NCBI GenBank assembly: GCA_029851415.1
Contig: CM056742.1
Span: forward strand, 76,994,748-77,058,747
Length of the DNA stretch: 64,000 nucleotides
Source of the DNA: Eretmocerus hayati
Lineage: Eukaryota; Arthropoda; Insecta; Hymenoptera; Aphelinidae
Direction: 5' to 3'
Positions 24,976-39,623 of this stretch are shown here, piece by piece (within the stretch, counting starts at the first letter, position 1; every line of letters begins with the position of its first letter). A model generated the notes under the pieces. The model was not told the DNA's origin, searched no databases, and saw nothing but the letters and a program-made list of their open reading frames with translations. The translations under genes were made by a program, and so were the position numbers.

Positions 24976-26347
24976 TTAGCATCGCTCCGAGGTGATGACA
25001 GATAGATAAACAAATCACATCCTAGTTGAGAAGAGAAAACGCTTTGAGGTTGAGTTCGTCTTTGATCTCGTGTTCTCCTTCCTTGGTGCTCAGAAAGAGT
25101 GTTGTTATCGCTAAATATTTCACTGGCAAGGGTATGAGACCCCAAAAATAGAATATTTCCACGATTTTAGATCCTTGATGAATAATGGAATCGCGTGAAT
25201 ATTCCATGGAGAATGACGGACGATTGTATTATGATATGTACTTTGTTGCAAAGGAACACTAACAGCCGTACCAATGCATTGACGGAAGCATCGATCTCTG
25301 TATAATATTTGACAGAGAAACCGATGAGATATCATCAAATCCGTTCTGCCGAATGACATGTCGGTTCGCTTTTGTGAAACAATTCATTTAAAGTGCGAGA
25401 AAAGACCTATTTCTACATGGTTTCTCTCGAGATTTAGAGACTTTCGCTAACTGTACTTTGTTCCCACAGCGGAGGCATGCTGATTCACCAATACCAATCA
25501 AGTTGAGAGGAAAATAAGTTTCTCCTAACAGCGGTCAATACCTTCACAAGAATAACAAAGTTCTGTTGCTCTATTCCGGGAAAGATTCACATTACTACTC
25601 GATGAAGGTGGAATTCTACAAACCATTTCTCAACAGCAATAAGAACATTCTTAATATTGCCTCGAGTATTCCCTCGTTGATACGGATTTTTGGTGGTTTT
25701 CAAGTGACACGCACGAATTCCCTGACGCGGATTTAGTTAATTACGTAGAATTCGGTCCGTAAAAAAATGAGGCCATCCGAAATAGTTCTTCACTTTGCAG
25801 GATTGAAATTTGGTAGCATGCTCAACAACCATATCTCTCTGATTGACAGAAAAAGTTGAATTTCCTGTTAGCTTGGGGTTCTGACATAAGTAAACAAGGG
25901 TTTGAGCACTATAGAATTTGAAGTCATGTAACTAGGTTTTCACAGTTCCATATATTTGAATCATACTCTCAAACGTTTCAATCGCGTGGAATGGATTAGA
26001 CATCCTTCCATTTCGAGATTCCTCCATCATAACTACCAATCTCCAACAAATTTGCTAGACAGCAAAGAATTGCTACTGCATTTTCAATGTTCAGTAGAAG
26101 TTTGAAAGCATAGAAAGAAATTTTGATGAATAATAATTCGATGTCAAACTTCTCATTAAGACGTGTAAGAAAGAAACCGAAATCTGTCGAGCTTCGACTG
26201 CCGCATAATAAAGAAATACTTGATAAAAAGATATCTATAAGGTGCCGAACGTCTAGAGTGAATCTGAAATATCTGATATTCGACTAGCTTATATGAAAGA
26301 GAATGCAACAAAAATCGATTTTCTCAAACGAAATTAGCCATGAAGTA
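24976..26347. other. Upstream region of left MULE gene
   Basis: Mirror of 55368-56739. No upstream exon could be joined in phase to the ATG exon. Not a recognisable repeat. Confidence 0.45.
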
Positions 26348-27152
26348 CAGTACCTTCCATAAATAATGGGACAAGTAAGGTCTCGCTAAAATAATGATAT
26401 TTCCAATATACTTTGTTGTGCAGGGATTTTGTACTGAGCATCTTGAAGGTGACAAAATAATCTATAGATTCATGTGTTTGATATATTTCTTGCGTCCTTT
26501 TTGAGTGTCCGTAGTCAACGATGAAAATCTAAAAAATTTCTCCTCCAATCAATCACCTACAACTTTAGCAGGAGTGATCCGATCACAAAAGTTCTTACGG
26601 GGTCTTGTAAATCTTTTCAAAACCTACAAATTTGTTTCTTCAAAGTTCTCTCTGCGACCTTTCCTGTCCGAGTAACGATCTTGAAGAGAAAATTTCGTAT
26701 CACATGGACTGCTCATAGAGATACCGTGGCTGGCGTCTGTTTCATCTCGCCTTGCTAGCGCAAAAATTTAGCAAAAAGAAATCATAGCACATGATTTTGA
26801 CGTAAAATAATCTCATCTTTCAGAATATTTCATCAGATTTTGCCTTGACTGTGATCTATAGGGACGAAACATGGAATTAATACATTTTTTCAATAAAACT
26901 TGAGAAATTGGCGTTACCTCCGATCCTAGACAAAATCTGATATGCTATTCTGAAAGATGAGATCATTCTACGTCAAAGTTATATGCCATGATATTTCTTT
27001 GTATGAATTTTTGCGCTAGAATAGAGCAAGGCGAGACGAAACAGGCGCCAGCCACGGTATCTCCATAAGCAGTCCATGTAATACAAAACTTTTTCCCAAG
27101 CTCGTTACTTGGACAGGAAAGGTCGGAGACAGAACTTCAAAAGCTCTCTTAA

Positions 27153-28019
27153 CTTTTCCGAGTGGGATCTCACTCGGAAAGAGTGCGTTCTGACTCGGAG
27201 TTCGGAGTGAAATCGTGGCAACTCGGTACCGAGTGAGTTTCACTCAGGAAAAAGAGTGAGATTTTTCACTCCGGGAATCCGAGTGAGTCCAAATGTTATT
27301 TTGCTGAAACTGAATATTTCCATTGAATCAATACGTGGCGGGATAGCCGGGTTATAGAATTAATGAATCATTATTATAATCGTCCAAAGGTTGGAAAAAA
27401 AGGAAAAAGTCTACTCCGCCTCTAGTAGCATAATAACTCCGAAATTGTTGTAATTTGGGAAGTGCGGGAAATCGAACTGAGGTCGTCTTGCTTGTGAATC
27501 AGGCTGCTTCTCCACTGGGCTACGGCTGCTGTTGACTTGGGACCTTCTCATGGGAGTGATGCACCGTGTCACTTTATACGTGTCGTATGTGGAAATGAAA
27601 ATTCGGAAACTGACTATTGTTTCGAGTGAAGAAATTTCAAAAAAACCACATTTTCCCAGTATGACAGTGCGATGAATAATAGGGTTGATTAATTTTTTGA
27701 CTATACGTGATATGATATAATATTGGGGTGTACATTTTTTAAACTTGTGGAAGAGGATATTGACATTTCGTCGCTCAGTTTTTCGAAAAATATTGCAGGA
27801 AACCTACCATCTTCTTCTTTGGAAGCTATGCGCTGATCCATCAGTAACAAACGAAAGGCAAAAAATAACCTGAAATTTGATTTGAGCTCTCACTCTTGCA
27901 CCCGAGTGGAATTTCACGCGAACTTTCGAGTAAAATTTTTGATTTTTTGATATCTGTCTCTTTACCGAGTGAGATGGACTTTTACTCGGAATCCGAATGA
28001 AAAATCTCACTCGGAGAAA
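27153..28019. mobile_element. Nested TTAA-flanked element, left arm
   Basis: Mirror of 53696-54562, with TTAA at both edges. Confidence 0.78.
27458..27529 (-). ncRNA. Degenerate tRNA-like segment, left arm
   Basis: Mirror of 54186-54257. Confidence 0.4.
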
Positions 28020-28312
28020 TTAAGAGAAAGAAAATTGTAGGTTTTGGGAAGATCTACAAGATCTCGTGAGAATTTTTGTGATCCGATCACTCCCGCCAAA
28101 GTTGTATGTGATTGATCGAAGGAGACATTTTTGAGATTTTCATCGTCGACTACGGACACTCAAGAAGGACGCAAGAAATATAATAAACACACGAATCGAT
28201 AGTTTTTGTAATCTTCAAGATGCTTATTTCAAAATTTTTGTACAATAAATATATTGTATATATCACTGTTTTAGTGATACCCTACTTGTTTCATTATTTA
28301 TGAAAGGTACTG

Positions 28313-29065
28313 TAGTATGTGCCCATCGACATTGCTGGAGGCTCGTTCATGACTGAGGCAGTTTTATGCAGATTCACGTTGGTACTCGCACGAGTTTTGT
28401 GAGGTAGGAAAGCTTCGTCCCTCATTTCGAGCTCATTTCACTCAAGCTTAACATTTTGAGTACAGGAAAATAGGTCTCGCACAAAACCATAAGCTCCTAC
28501 ACATACCATGCTCGGATAATGGAAGTGGATGCAGAATACTTGTTTCTGATATGCCATAGTAACTTCAACTCTATGTATCGTAAGAAATTATTCAAACTCA
28601 ATGGTTATTCTCAAAAGTCAGCGTCACTTGATCTAGTAAAGATACAACGCCATCAATATCACGATAAAACAATCAATAGATACGATGTATGTGAATAACT
28701 TCATCATAGATTGAGATGGAACAAAAGACATGTACGATGAAAAAAGGGCTGCTGTGGATCATTCTGCGGATTTGCTACATAACTACGTGTAGAGGGGAGG
28801 AATGGACAACTTGAATAGACTGGCGTGGCTTGCCGCAGCTTACGACTGTGGTATCTCATATAGATTGAACCTGTGTATAAGATAATTTCAATGTAGTTTG
28901 TCTCGAGACAAATTTTATTTCAAGAATTCATCGGAGGAAATAAATCTAGATTTTCGATTTATATTACATAAAACTCCCATAAATACAAATGTACCCGAAT
29001 TTCTCATTGCAACATTTTGAGAAAATAGCGCAAGCGTGAATCAAGGCCAAGTTCAACTGCACAAT
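28313..29065. other. No gene seen (left arm)
   Basis: Mirror of 52650-53402. AT-rich, unassigned. Confidence 0.45.
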
Positions 29066-31764
29066 AATTGAGGGGGTGGGTGGAAAAAGGGCCTAAGTGC
29101 ACTTAGGCCCTTTTTCCGGCCTACCGCTTTTTTGAACCCTTGAACCATGATCTATCACCCCATGAAAGTTGTTTTTCCACAAACTTCGAAAACCCCATGG
29201 ATCAGAAAAAGGGCCTAAGTGCACTTAGGCCCTTTTACATATTCGATAAAAGGGCCTAAGTGCACTTAGGCCCTTTTGTCGATTATATGATGGGAGTTAC
29301 GCCCTTTTATCGATTGTATGATGAGAGTTAGATCCTCTGTCTATTATCTGAAGGCAGTTAGACCCGGCTAGACTCCTTGGACAGCTAGTTGTACAGTTTT
29401 GATGGGTAAGAACGAATCGCCTAACTACGATGCTGCACCATATTGGACTCGAATGGTTCGCCAATCATTTTGAAGAGAAAAGCATGACCTCACTATTTCG
29501 TAAGCTTTGAGTGGGGAAAGAGCTTTCTAACGTCCCAAGGTCATCTCTGTGTCGTACGGTGTTTTAAGTAATCCTCCAAAAAAGTTGAAAATCGGCGTTC
29601 CATTAGTAAAATCGTGTTTCGATGGATTTCAATGAAACGACCTGATTTTTTATTCAACATATCTTCGGAACTCGGACAAATAGGAGAGCAGTATTCTTAT
29701 ATCGACAACCTGTGATTGAGGCCTCTAAGAAAATTGATAAAACATAAGAATTGATTTCTAACCATGTTACCTGTAATCAAGACGTTAGTTAACTACTTCA
29801 TCGTGTTTGCCGGGTCATGTTACAGCGAAAACGGTTTCGAAAACTATCTGTCTTGGCGGTGGAAAGTGATCAAAAATGATCTTTGAAACAAATTTCAATC
29901 CAGTATTTGCATCTCTTGTGCATGCGCGTCTTCTGATGTCTCTAAAAGTAATTTCAATTGATAGCCGCCTGGTGTAACTCACTTCAGAATGGTCACTCGA
30001 GGAAGTCGGTTTGACGCGTCAGATCACGAGATCTAGCTGGTCCAAAAAATGAAAAACTCCAAGGTATCGAGTCCGTGAACCCGCGGCTCCTCCAATGGAC
30101 GCCAAGAATGCGAATTTTGAGTCGGATCGTTCCCAAGACGTGAACATGTGTTTTTCGTATATTTTCTGATGTAGAAACCGAATCCGTGGTCAGTTTCGTC
30201 CCCAACCTTCAGGATTATCTGGTAGGCTCGAATGGAGTAAGATAGGCTAAAGTAGGTTCAAGAAACGAGATCAAGTAAGAAATTGATTGGGCCCCATTCA
30301 CTGTGGCGCCCGAAAATCGGACTCGCAACGGGAGTTCGGAGGGTCCGGGTCATCATACCTCACTAAACTTTTTTCACAGTCTCGTACCACCTAGAAAATG
30401 GAGAATCCAGAGTGACTCCCTCAAATGGGCCTTCTGTCCAGAGCTACAAGCAAAAACGTAAGAATTGCCCATATAGGCCCATGTCAAAAAGTGATATATA
30501 TATGGGTATACTGGCAATGCTAGCGCTTTTGCTTGTAGCTCTGAAATGAAAGCCCATTTGATGGAGTTACTCTGGATTCTCTATGTTCTAGGTGGTACGA
30601 GCCTGTGGAAAAAGTTTGGTGAGATTTGGTGACTCGGACCCTCCGGACTCCCCTTGTCAGCGTGAGTGTATTTCACGAGCACGATTTCTCCATACATAGC
30701 TATTTTCTGGAAAATCATAACTCCGACAGATTGGATTTCTCATCTCATCGTTGTTTGACTGGGGAAACTAGACACCTCCGAATCCCCCTCAAGAGATTAT
30801 AACAATGAGACTCCGGAAGAGAGTTTTGTTTAGGAATCGAATCTCAGCACGAATGTGACTATGTAAAAGGGTCTTATCACTGCAGAGAGAGGTACCCACA
30901 AAGTCACCAAGACCTCGAAGATTTTCTAAAAGAGCCCAAACAACAGGAAAATTTTGTTCAAAAAAAGGGCCCAAGTGCAAGGGTATTGTTAAAAAGAGCC
31001 TCAACGTAGAAGTACTGGTAAAAAGGGCCTGAGTGCAACAGTATTGGTGAAATGGGCCTAAGTGCAACATTATTGGTAAAAAGGGCCTAAGTGCAACAAT
31101 ATTGGTAAGAAGGGCCTAAGTCACCGGAAAAACTCGTTCAAAAGGGCCTAACTCCACTATCGATATCGGGATAAAGGGCCTAAGTGGTGGAGTATTGGTA
31201 AAAAGGGCCTAATTTTTTACGAAAAAAATTCAAAAAAATTCTTATGACCTCCATATCTCTTTTCTACCAATTCTGGCTATCAAATCATGTTTTTTGGCCT
31301 TCAAAAAATGTATCTTCATACTTGCTAAGTGAATATTGAGTGACCTCAGTTTCACACACTCAATGGAACCATCTTCCACGTGCAGAATCGATGAAAATGC
31401 ATTAAGACGTTGAATTGCAATTGTATATCTTGTGTGACATACCCATAGATATGCTGATGAAATTTGGAGGCCATTGAACTCGATTTCGCAACGTTATCCA
31501 ACTTTTAGTGGACCAACTATCCCAAAAATTGACCCAGTATTGGGAAAAAGGGCCTAATTACATTTTTTCGAATGGCTGTATACCTCTCAAAATCGACAGC
31601 TATTTTCCAATTCCTGTGCGGTTGTTTTGGGGATGCCAAAACCTTTGAAATAAGCCAGGTATGCGCATCGAATCATGCCACGGGCATGATATAGTTAGTT
31701 TTTATCGTTTTTCTCAAAATGGCCGTTTTGTAATTAGGCCCTTTTTCCACCCACCCCCTCAATT
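29066..31764. mobile_element. TIR element, copy 2 (left arm)
   Basis: Mirror of 49951-52649. TIRs AATTGAGGGGGTGGGTGG, with AAT on both outer sides (29063-29065, 31765-31767) as a possible 3-bp target duplication. Confidence 0.85.
29984..30888. mobile_element. Insertion nested in TIR element, left arm
   Basis: Mirror of 50827-51731, with the foldback at 30327-30654. Confidence 0.65.
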
Positions 31765-34189
31765 AATAGTCGTTGCAATGGGTTTTGAAGAAAAGCGTGT
31801 ATTAATCCAAGCTTAGCCTCTTCAAATTGATCTTTAGTATATCGAAGCCACCTGAGTTTACAGTTACGAGAATTAATTTGGGGTTCGGGGGAAGAATTTC
31901 AGCTCAAGACGAAACAGCATCACATTTTCAGAGAATATTTCAAAATCGATACGACCATATCCGTCACCGAGCTTTGAAAAAATCGCGTTGCTGTTCAAAT
32001 AAGAATTTCGATATTGGTATGACTTGTAGTTTTGGTGGGAGTATTTGACTTTTGAGAAAGAAATTTTAGCTCAGGGCATCAAATGCTGCTGACTAAAGGA
32101 TTAATTCAATCTCAAGGTCCTGAAGTACTGTGGTTATATGAATATTTCAATTTTATGAATTGTTCCCTCTCCAATTTGCATGTTTAAGTAGCATTTGATT
32201 ACACATAACAAATATTTCTTCACCAAATTCTTCAATGCGATTCAGTTCGAGCCTACACACTCTTGAGAAGTACTTTTTAAATTAGTCTTCATTCCCTCTC
32301 AAAGTTTATGACAAATTTCGTTAAACTGTGATTTCGTAACATCATGAGGATTACAAGAATAGCCTCTCTCCATCGAATTTGTATTGAGGTGAAGTGTGAA
32401 GTTGAAACTCGAGTATATGTGATTGACTTGCTACCAATTTTCAATCATCAATAAAATAACAAATGGAAGTCCAACCTCTGAGATTGTATACAGTGCTCAG
32501 GGCAGAAAGTTGAAGTATTTCACAAAATTGATCCTTGGGATAGATACTCACATTGGATACCGTAAACCGGGGTGACTATGGCCACTTTGGAGCTTCTAAT
32601 TAAATTCTCATTGCGATTATTCAACCATACTTCTATTCTTCAAAATGTCGTGCTCAGAATTCAATTTCAGTCATTTGCATTCTTAAGAGCTGTAAAAAAT
32701 AGGGCGGCATCCAGGGTGACTATGACCACGTTCGTTGAGTAGTTCAGCAACTCAAGCCAAAAAAAGCATAGTTATATTGAGCACGGATTTCAAATGTTGA
32801 ATTTATAAATAAGGATGTATAGTTTTACAATATTTGGATGAAAAAAAATTGCAAAAAATTTGCACCCAATTTCAATCTTTTTGGAAGTTCTAAATTAAGT
32901 AACCTGATCATGTATCGAACAGTGTGTAAAAAATCCTAAAATATAAAATTCAATCACTTCAGCCTCTGCCCCAGTTTTACAACTTTTTTGATGAAAAAAA
33001 ATTGCTAAAATTTTGAAAACGGAGTTTTCCCCGCGTCCTGCAATACCGACTGATCGCTCCGACTGATCCGTCCGCGCATACGATGCACGCGGACAAATCA
33101 GCGCGTCGACGCGCGTACAAGTCCAATGTAGACGACCCCCCTGGGGGGTTATCTTAAATTCGCGCTACACGCTGAGCGCGTACCAAGCTGTACGCTGGGT
33201 TCCGCGCTCAAAACGCGCCAGCGCGTACCTATTCATTTACGATAACCCCCCAATGACGCAACTGCGGACGCAACATTGCAGTCATCAACAGTCATAACCT
33301 AATTCATGTTGACAACAATTGCATCAAATTGTATTTATAGTCCTACATGTGTCAAATTGAAGCCCAAATTGTCTTTGCAGAGATTTCGTGAGTCCGCAGT
33401 GGAATGATTGGGTTAAAGTAAAATTACGTATTGTGTATTTATAGCTATTGACCCAGATGCAGGCTGAACAACTGCCTCAGAGTAACAGTTTTGATATCTA
33501 TAATGCAGAAAAGAAGAACATAACGGTTGCAACAATGTAGAAATTTTGTAGAGCTACTTCAGTGGCATTTCTTTCTATTGAGCGTATGAGATATTTGTTA
33601 TCAACAAACACTCGAAAATGCAGGGATATCCGTCGAAGCAGGAAAGATAGGTTCACCATGAGATTTTGAATTACTCACTGGATTGATATGACGGGAGTTG
33701 GCAAGGGAGGAACAGGATCAAAAGGATGCTGCTGCTGGGTCGAAGAGAATGTTCTCGTATCCACGCTCGGCTGGATAACTCTACCACCTCGCGATCGTTG
33801 GACTAGTCAAAAATATGGCACAACGACGATGATGCCTTCTTTCTCATTCTCGTGCTGCGTTTCCCAAGCGCCACTAATTTGATTCAGATGCTCTTGATTT
33901 TGAACGGAAATCTTGCCACTGCTCCGCAAAAATTTCACCGGTAGTTACAGTCTAGAGGTTAAGCTGAATAAATGGTGAGAGGGTTTGTAACAACTTGGAA
34001 TGTTACCATAGCAACCGAATTGCATTGTTCCAAACCATCAGATTGCGATTTTTATTAGGACGTTAAATCATCATTCCTGGAAGGCGGTGGTCATGGTTGA
34101 GATTTCAGAAAAGACTCATTTGATAAACAAATTTCATGTAAAATTGATAGAGAAATAAATGCCGCTGCGGAGTTTTAAAATGATTGTTC
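31765..34189. other. No gene seen (left arm)
   Basis: Mirror of 47526-49950. Holds the short CpG-rich TIR element at 33142-33252 and otherwise unassigned AT-rich sequence. Confidence 0.45.
33142..33252. mobile_element. 111-bp CpG-rich TIR element (MITE-like), left arm
   Basis: Mirror of 48463-48573. Confidence 0.7.
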
Positions 34190-36000
34190 ATTTAGATATT
34201 GAACCCATTAACGCTCAAAATGACACATTATGACATCTTCTTGGTGCTCGTTTTTAAGTATGACGTAGCCCCCAAGAAAGAACAGGAGTGCACGTATTCA
34301 AAGTGAAATTGTCTCAACTTCCGAAATATGTGATGGAAAGTCCCGTTTGAGGCGATCCTGAAAAGCTTTATTCAATTTTTTCAATCCAAAATCGTGTTTT
34401 GACGGTATTTTGACCTCTATAGTTGTTAGATTTGGTTCTGGGAGGTAAAAAAACGTGTCATTGGTCCTAAACTACAAAATTTATGTCAGAAGAGTTTGAG
34501 AATACGAATCTGGGCCCAAGATATCGACCGAAACAAAAAAAGTTGATGGAAGGTCTCTTTATCGTTACTATAAACATCTCAACCCTTTTGATCTCAAGTC
34601 TGAGCATCAAATAGCTTCTAAAAATATCATACGACGTATTATCATCGTGAAATTGTCTGCTCTTTTTTATTCCTCAATCATAATTGGGCTAGGAACACGT
34701 TTGAAGTGAGAAAATGCATATCTTCTTCAGAATTCACCTTTGTAAAATAAAAACTTCTCAATTGAATCTCAAATTCAATTCTCATCGTGGAAACCGCTAC
34801 ACTGTTAGTCGAGACATTGCAATATCAAATATGAAGACTCTCTAATTCAAATTCATTGGATTAGTATGCTGCATTGACATCCGGAAAAGCATCGCACCGG
34901 ACAAGATTTCGATCGCGCTGGTAAGCGCATTGTAGATACATCATGAAACCTTTGTGCTTCCCGAGTCTTTGTCCTTCAGATACCTTGAAAAATGATAATA
35001 ACACGGATTTCCAACGTGGAATCGTCTCAGGATTGAGCTGCGTCGCAATTTGAATCGTACTCAAGCTGCATGACGCAAAAAAGGAAAATTTTGAAAAAAT
35101 ATCAATTTTTTGCTTTAAATGGCATCATAATTTAGTCCTGACCAGATGTCCTCGAGGAACAGACAAGTTTACGTTGGAAGCTTGCCTTATGATAATTTTT
35201 AGAGGTTCGAGTAAAACAAAGGTTTGATGACGAGTCTATATTGCACATACTAGCGCGATCGAGATCTTGTCCGGTGCGATGCTTTTTCTCATGTCAATGC
35301 TGCATTCAAATCCTACGATTCTGAGTTCTAAAGTCTGCAGATTTGATATTGCAATGTCTCGAGTGACAATGCACCGATTTTTACGATGAAAATCGAATTT
35401 GAGATAGAGTTTTTCTTCAGAAAAAGTAGATTCTGATAAAAATACGCATTTTCTTGCTTTCAACGTCATTCTAGCTCAATTATGATAGCGGCACATGGAG
35501 GAACAGTCAATTTTAAGACAACTATGTGTTGTGTGATATTTTTAGAAACTATTTGATACTCGGAATTGAGATCGAAAGTGAGGTTTCAATAACGATAAAA
35601 AGTCGTTCCAACAACTTTATTTGTTCTGTTCGATATCTTGGGCCCGAATTCCTTATTAAAATCTTCCTGACACAAAAATTTTATAGTTGAGAACCCACTG
35701 ACACATTTTTCGGCCTCCTAGAGCCATAGCTATCGAATTTGAGGGTCATGATGCAGTCCAAACACGATTTCGAATGAAAAAGTCGCATTGGTTGACAAAA
35801 ATTGGAAGTAGTTCTCCAGAACCGCCTACAAGGGGATTTCACATCACATCTTTCAAAAGTTCAGACAATTGTCCATCGATTAAATATACTCATATTCCTT
35901 TCTCGGAGCTTTTTCGTGCTCAAAAATGAGCATCTATTAGAAGTCACAAATGTGTAATTCCGGGCGTTAGTGGGTCAAGATATTCAGAAGTGGTGTTCAT
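34190..36000. repeat. ~1.8-kb imperfect palindrome, left arm
   Basis: Mirror of 45715-47525. Confidence 0.75.
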
Positions 36001-36945
36001 CAATTCTGTTTAATTGGATATTAGAAATGCGAATCTATTCCAACTATTACGAGACTGCATGTACAATTAACACTTCATGTTGCACACATGTGAGTTAAGA
36101 AAAGTCGAAACGCTTGTGAAAAACTAAAAGCCGGAATGTGGAAAGTGCAAATGAAAATATAGCGTTCATTTCATATGACACCTATCCGATGCGTGTGGAA
36201 AAATGCTGTGAGTATCTAGATATGAGCACATCATCGTGGTAGTTGCACAGTAAGTTAAGCGTTGCTACTAAATATATCCATGATGTCCCAAATCTCCTCC
36301 GAAAAATTCCCTGAGTACTCAAGGTTTTCCAGTGCTCTCGAGGTGAAATTTCCAGATGCAAAATTCAAATGAATCAGACACAAATCAGTATTTTTAAACG
36401 TCTATTTTGTACTCAATGAGCTGATCAAGTGTACAAATTCTCTTTCGGCATTCTCAATGCCTCAGAAGATGATATCAACGTCGTGTCAATGAAAATGCTC
36501 AGAGCCAGGGATAAACGTTGCTGAGCAACGTTTTTGGTCACGAGCAATACAAAAATCGAAACAGCTAATAGCAGCGACCAAGGGGTGCAGAAACGTATCA
36601 TGATGCACACTCGTTCGAGAGTATAATTCCACGTCAATTTTGCAAGGTTTTCTCTGAGCACTTTTCCATCCACCGATGTGTCTTTTTCCGCTTTGTAATG
36701 TTGAAAGAAGATGGTTCTAACAATTTGGAGTGCCTAAAGATTATTTTTGCTTTACCCAGATCTATCTGAGTAATCCTGCTATAAATTCAAAATTTGGGAA
36801 ATTGACTTAGCGATTCGCGCATAGCTTTGGACTGCTTTCATCCATCGCGATGATTCTGCTCACGGAATTCAAAAAACTGTTCGAAAACCTATTAATTTAC
36901 AAGTCAACTGACACATTTGTAAAAATATCCAGGTTCCCTCGTGAG

Positions 36946-37010
36946 GATTCCCTGAGTTTTCCCTGATTTCCAGGTGCAAAACAAATTCCCTGAGTTTTCC
37001 CTGATTTCCA
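36946..37010. repeat. Direct repeat of CTCAGGGAAT type, left arm
   Basis: Mirror of 44705-44769. Confidence 0.6.
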
Positions 37011-38813
37011 TGTTCGGTGGACACCATGATATCACTGCACAAAAAAATTTTGAGGCCGGAATGTCGTATTGACCAAACCATGATTTCCTTACGTATTACT
37101 ATCCGGCGCTAAACCCGTATTCGAGTCCAGAACTGCGCCAGAACGTCGGGATTTTTTCCAAATCACGAAAAATCGTTTCTTTCGCGGTTTTGTGACGTAT
37201 ACGAAAATCGTCCCGTGGTAGTTCAATACGTAGCACGGAATCGTGTTCGGGTGGTCATCTGCGTCGGGAAAGCATATCTAGATACCCTGCAACAGCGAGA
37301 ATTTTTTCCTCGTGATTTTGAAAGACTGAGGGTCATCGCATAAGCAGGTGTTTTTGGTCCCCAAAACACGTGAAAGCATCTGTTTTAGCGATAACCCTTA
37401 CTGTTTCAAAATTACTGGGACTATCCACAAATCATCCGGATACTTCTCGTATATCCGGATGTCCGGATGGCGAAAAAATGTATATAAAGATCACATGTCT
37501 CGAAACAAGCATAACTCAAAATATACGCGGGTATCTGGATATGCAAGAGTTTTGGATTGCAGAGGAAAAAATGAAACGTCTAATGAAAGTTGGAAGTCAC
37601 GTTGAGGGCCTTTCTTATTGAGTGACTCGAAGCACTGATCGAGGCAACTCAAATTCAAAACCGCATTCAATAAGTCTTGAACCACATTGAATAAAAAGGT
37701 GGATTCCAAGAACCGCGTATAAGCAGAACCGCGATGACGAATACCGCGTTGAAAGTAGAACGCCCCTGTATTGTGTTTTAGCGATATAAGGCTCGATCGA
37801 GATGATTCTCTTATTCGCAGTCTTCACCTATATCATTTTACCTTCCACAGTTGTTATTCTGACATGCCAAAAGTTGAATGAGTGGATTATTCCAGGCTTC
37901 ACTTAGTTTTTTTTTTTGGAGCTCTTACATGAATTTTCTTCCGTATATCTCGCTAATTACGAACCTCTTCGAGTGTGACGCGGTAGAAAAAGGAAAAGTG
38001 CAGATTCTGAGGCTGGAGTTGTACTGCAGCGCTGCGTGCGACTCGGCCGCCCTTGCCACCGCGCGCCAGCAGTTTTGCTGCAGGAATAGCATTTTGCCAA
38101 AAAGTATTTGTATGGTCTCTTTCTCTCGCTCCACAGCCAAAGGAGTTGATTTTGGCGGAATTGGACAGTGACCATTTTTAGGGAAATTCCGTTCTCTTCA
38201 AGGTGTACTTGGTCTCCTAGCCATAAATTGACAAATGGCAAGGTGGTAAAGACTTAAATAGCGCTGCGTCGGCCACCCCATATAAGCCTATGTTGAACAC
38301 GCGAACAGATTTTCGCGCATTTCTCGCTTAGGGGTTGGGTTTTCCAGTAAACTTGTGTGGAATTTTTTGTAAGGAATTTTGTGCTTTACAACTTTGATTC
38401 CGTAAAACTCTTCGTTAAAATGCATACATATCTTCCGAGTTTTCTGCAGAAAACCATAATTTTGCACTAAAAATTGTTAATAACAAAAGAACGCCGGGGT
38501 TTTCGGGCTGGCGACCTCGTGCATTCGATTCAGGGCCTCAAAATACACGAGTCGCCCATATACTCAGACCCCACCCCCCGCCCCTGCCGACACTATATTA
38601 GGAAGTGCCCCATATATACTCGTGACAGGACGCTCCGATGCCACAAACACCAGCGTCGGGCACCGCTTGATAGACTTTGGCACTGAAGAGTCTGCATGGC
38701 TACTATAGTCTAGGAGAATTCGGGTTGGCTTGGGAAAAAATTAAAGTTTCAGGCCTAAAAATATGATTGTGTTGAGGAGGCTCTCAATATCGAATAGTCC
38801 GAAATGGACCACC
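37011..38813. other. Inner part of left arm, no gene seen
   Basis: Mirror of 42902-44704. I noticed no base differences between the arms in the open frames of this innermost 1.8 kb. Confidence 0.45.
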
Positions 38814-39099
38814 TGAATTGTGTTGAAAGTAAGTAAAAAAAATGTGCGAAGTCCCGAAAAGCGCTTAAATGGCTCGTGAAAATTCCGGTATTGACCCAAA
38901 CAAAGTATTCAAACGGGAAAGTGTGGTCGTTGGATAGGTGCAAATTATAAGCCAAAGTAGGATCTTCTAGGGCTAATGGTTTAGCTGTTAGCTAATAAAC
39001 AATGCCAAAAACCAGCACTCTTCCGATAATTTTTCTCTTAAAAAATTTAGCCTGTCACCATCACTTTCCCATGGAATCGATAGAACTCGATCTTAGACA

Positions 39100-39614
39100 T
39101 ACGCGTGATTTTTCCCACATTGGGGGCTTGGATCGTTTTTGCGTTATTCTAAATGTTTATTAAAACGCATCAATATTTGACACTCAAAAACTCCATTTCT
39201 ACCTGTCGGACAGCGCTAAGCTTGAGAATACAGGAGCACACAAGCTTCAACTATCAAATCATGATTGAAGCATCGTAATTGTTCATGTCTAAATTGTTCA
39301 AATTGAGCGATTTTGGCAACGCCTCATTGGATACTATACAAAAATGGAATTACTCCACCATTTATTGTTGCATTGTAGAACCGATGACTATTCAGGATAG
39401 ATAGAATTTTTCTACGAATTTTAAGAGAAAAAAAAATCCACCCACGACCATTTCGGGGTGAGTTACTTTTTTTTCTCGAAAAATGGTAGGATCTTCATTT
39501 ATTGCATCTAAGAAATAAGCTTAGAGGACATACCTCAAGGATGAAGAAACAATGCTTTAGAGAATAGAGCTACGCGCTACGAATAAAACAATACCAATGC
39601 TGTGGAAAAGTGAT
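39100..39614. repeat. Older inner palindrome, left side
   Basis: Aligns in reverse complement with 42210-42700 around coordinate sum ~81794-81797, against 81715 for the outer arms. Anchors: CAGCGCTAAGCT at 39211, CCGATGACTATTC at 39381, TTAGAGGACATACCT at 39521. Many substitutions and small indels; a further piece continues after the foldback insertion at 40336-40386. Confidence 0.85.
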
Positions 39615-39623
39615 TCGAGGCAG

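Larger units (their letters stand above)
26348..28312. mobile_element. Tc1/mariner-like foldback element, left arm
   Basis: Mirror of 53403-55367. Ends CAGTACCTTCCATAAATAAT and, at the other end in complement, CAGTACCTTTCATAAATAAT, flanked by TA. Confidence 0.82.
17715..38813. repeat. Left arm of giant palindrome
   Basis: Reading this arm forward gives the reverse complement of 42902-64000. Paired coordinates always sum to 81715, checked at about 20 landmarks from 18 kb to 38.8 kb, so there is no net indel. I noticed 13 substitutions (left/right): 18565/63150, 18765/62950, 19900/61815, 20982/60733, 21201/60514, 22802/58913, 23003/58712, 23099/58616, 23817/57898, 23909/57806, 24367/57348, 28491/53224, 33862/47853. 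The inner edge is abrupt after GAAATGGACCACC at 38813. The outer edge cannot be seen, because the partner of anything left of 17715 would lie beyond base 64000. Confidence 0.98.
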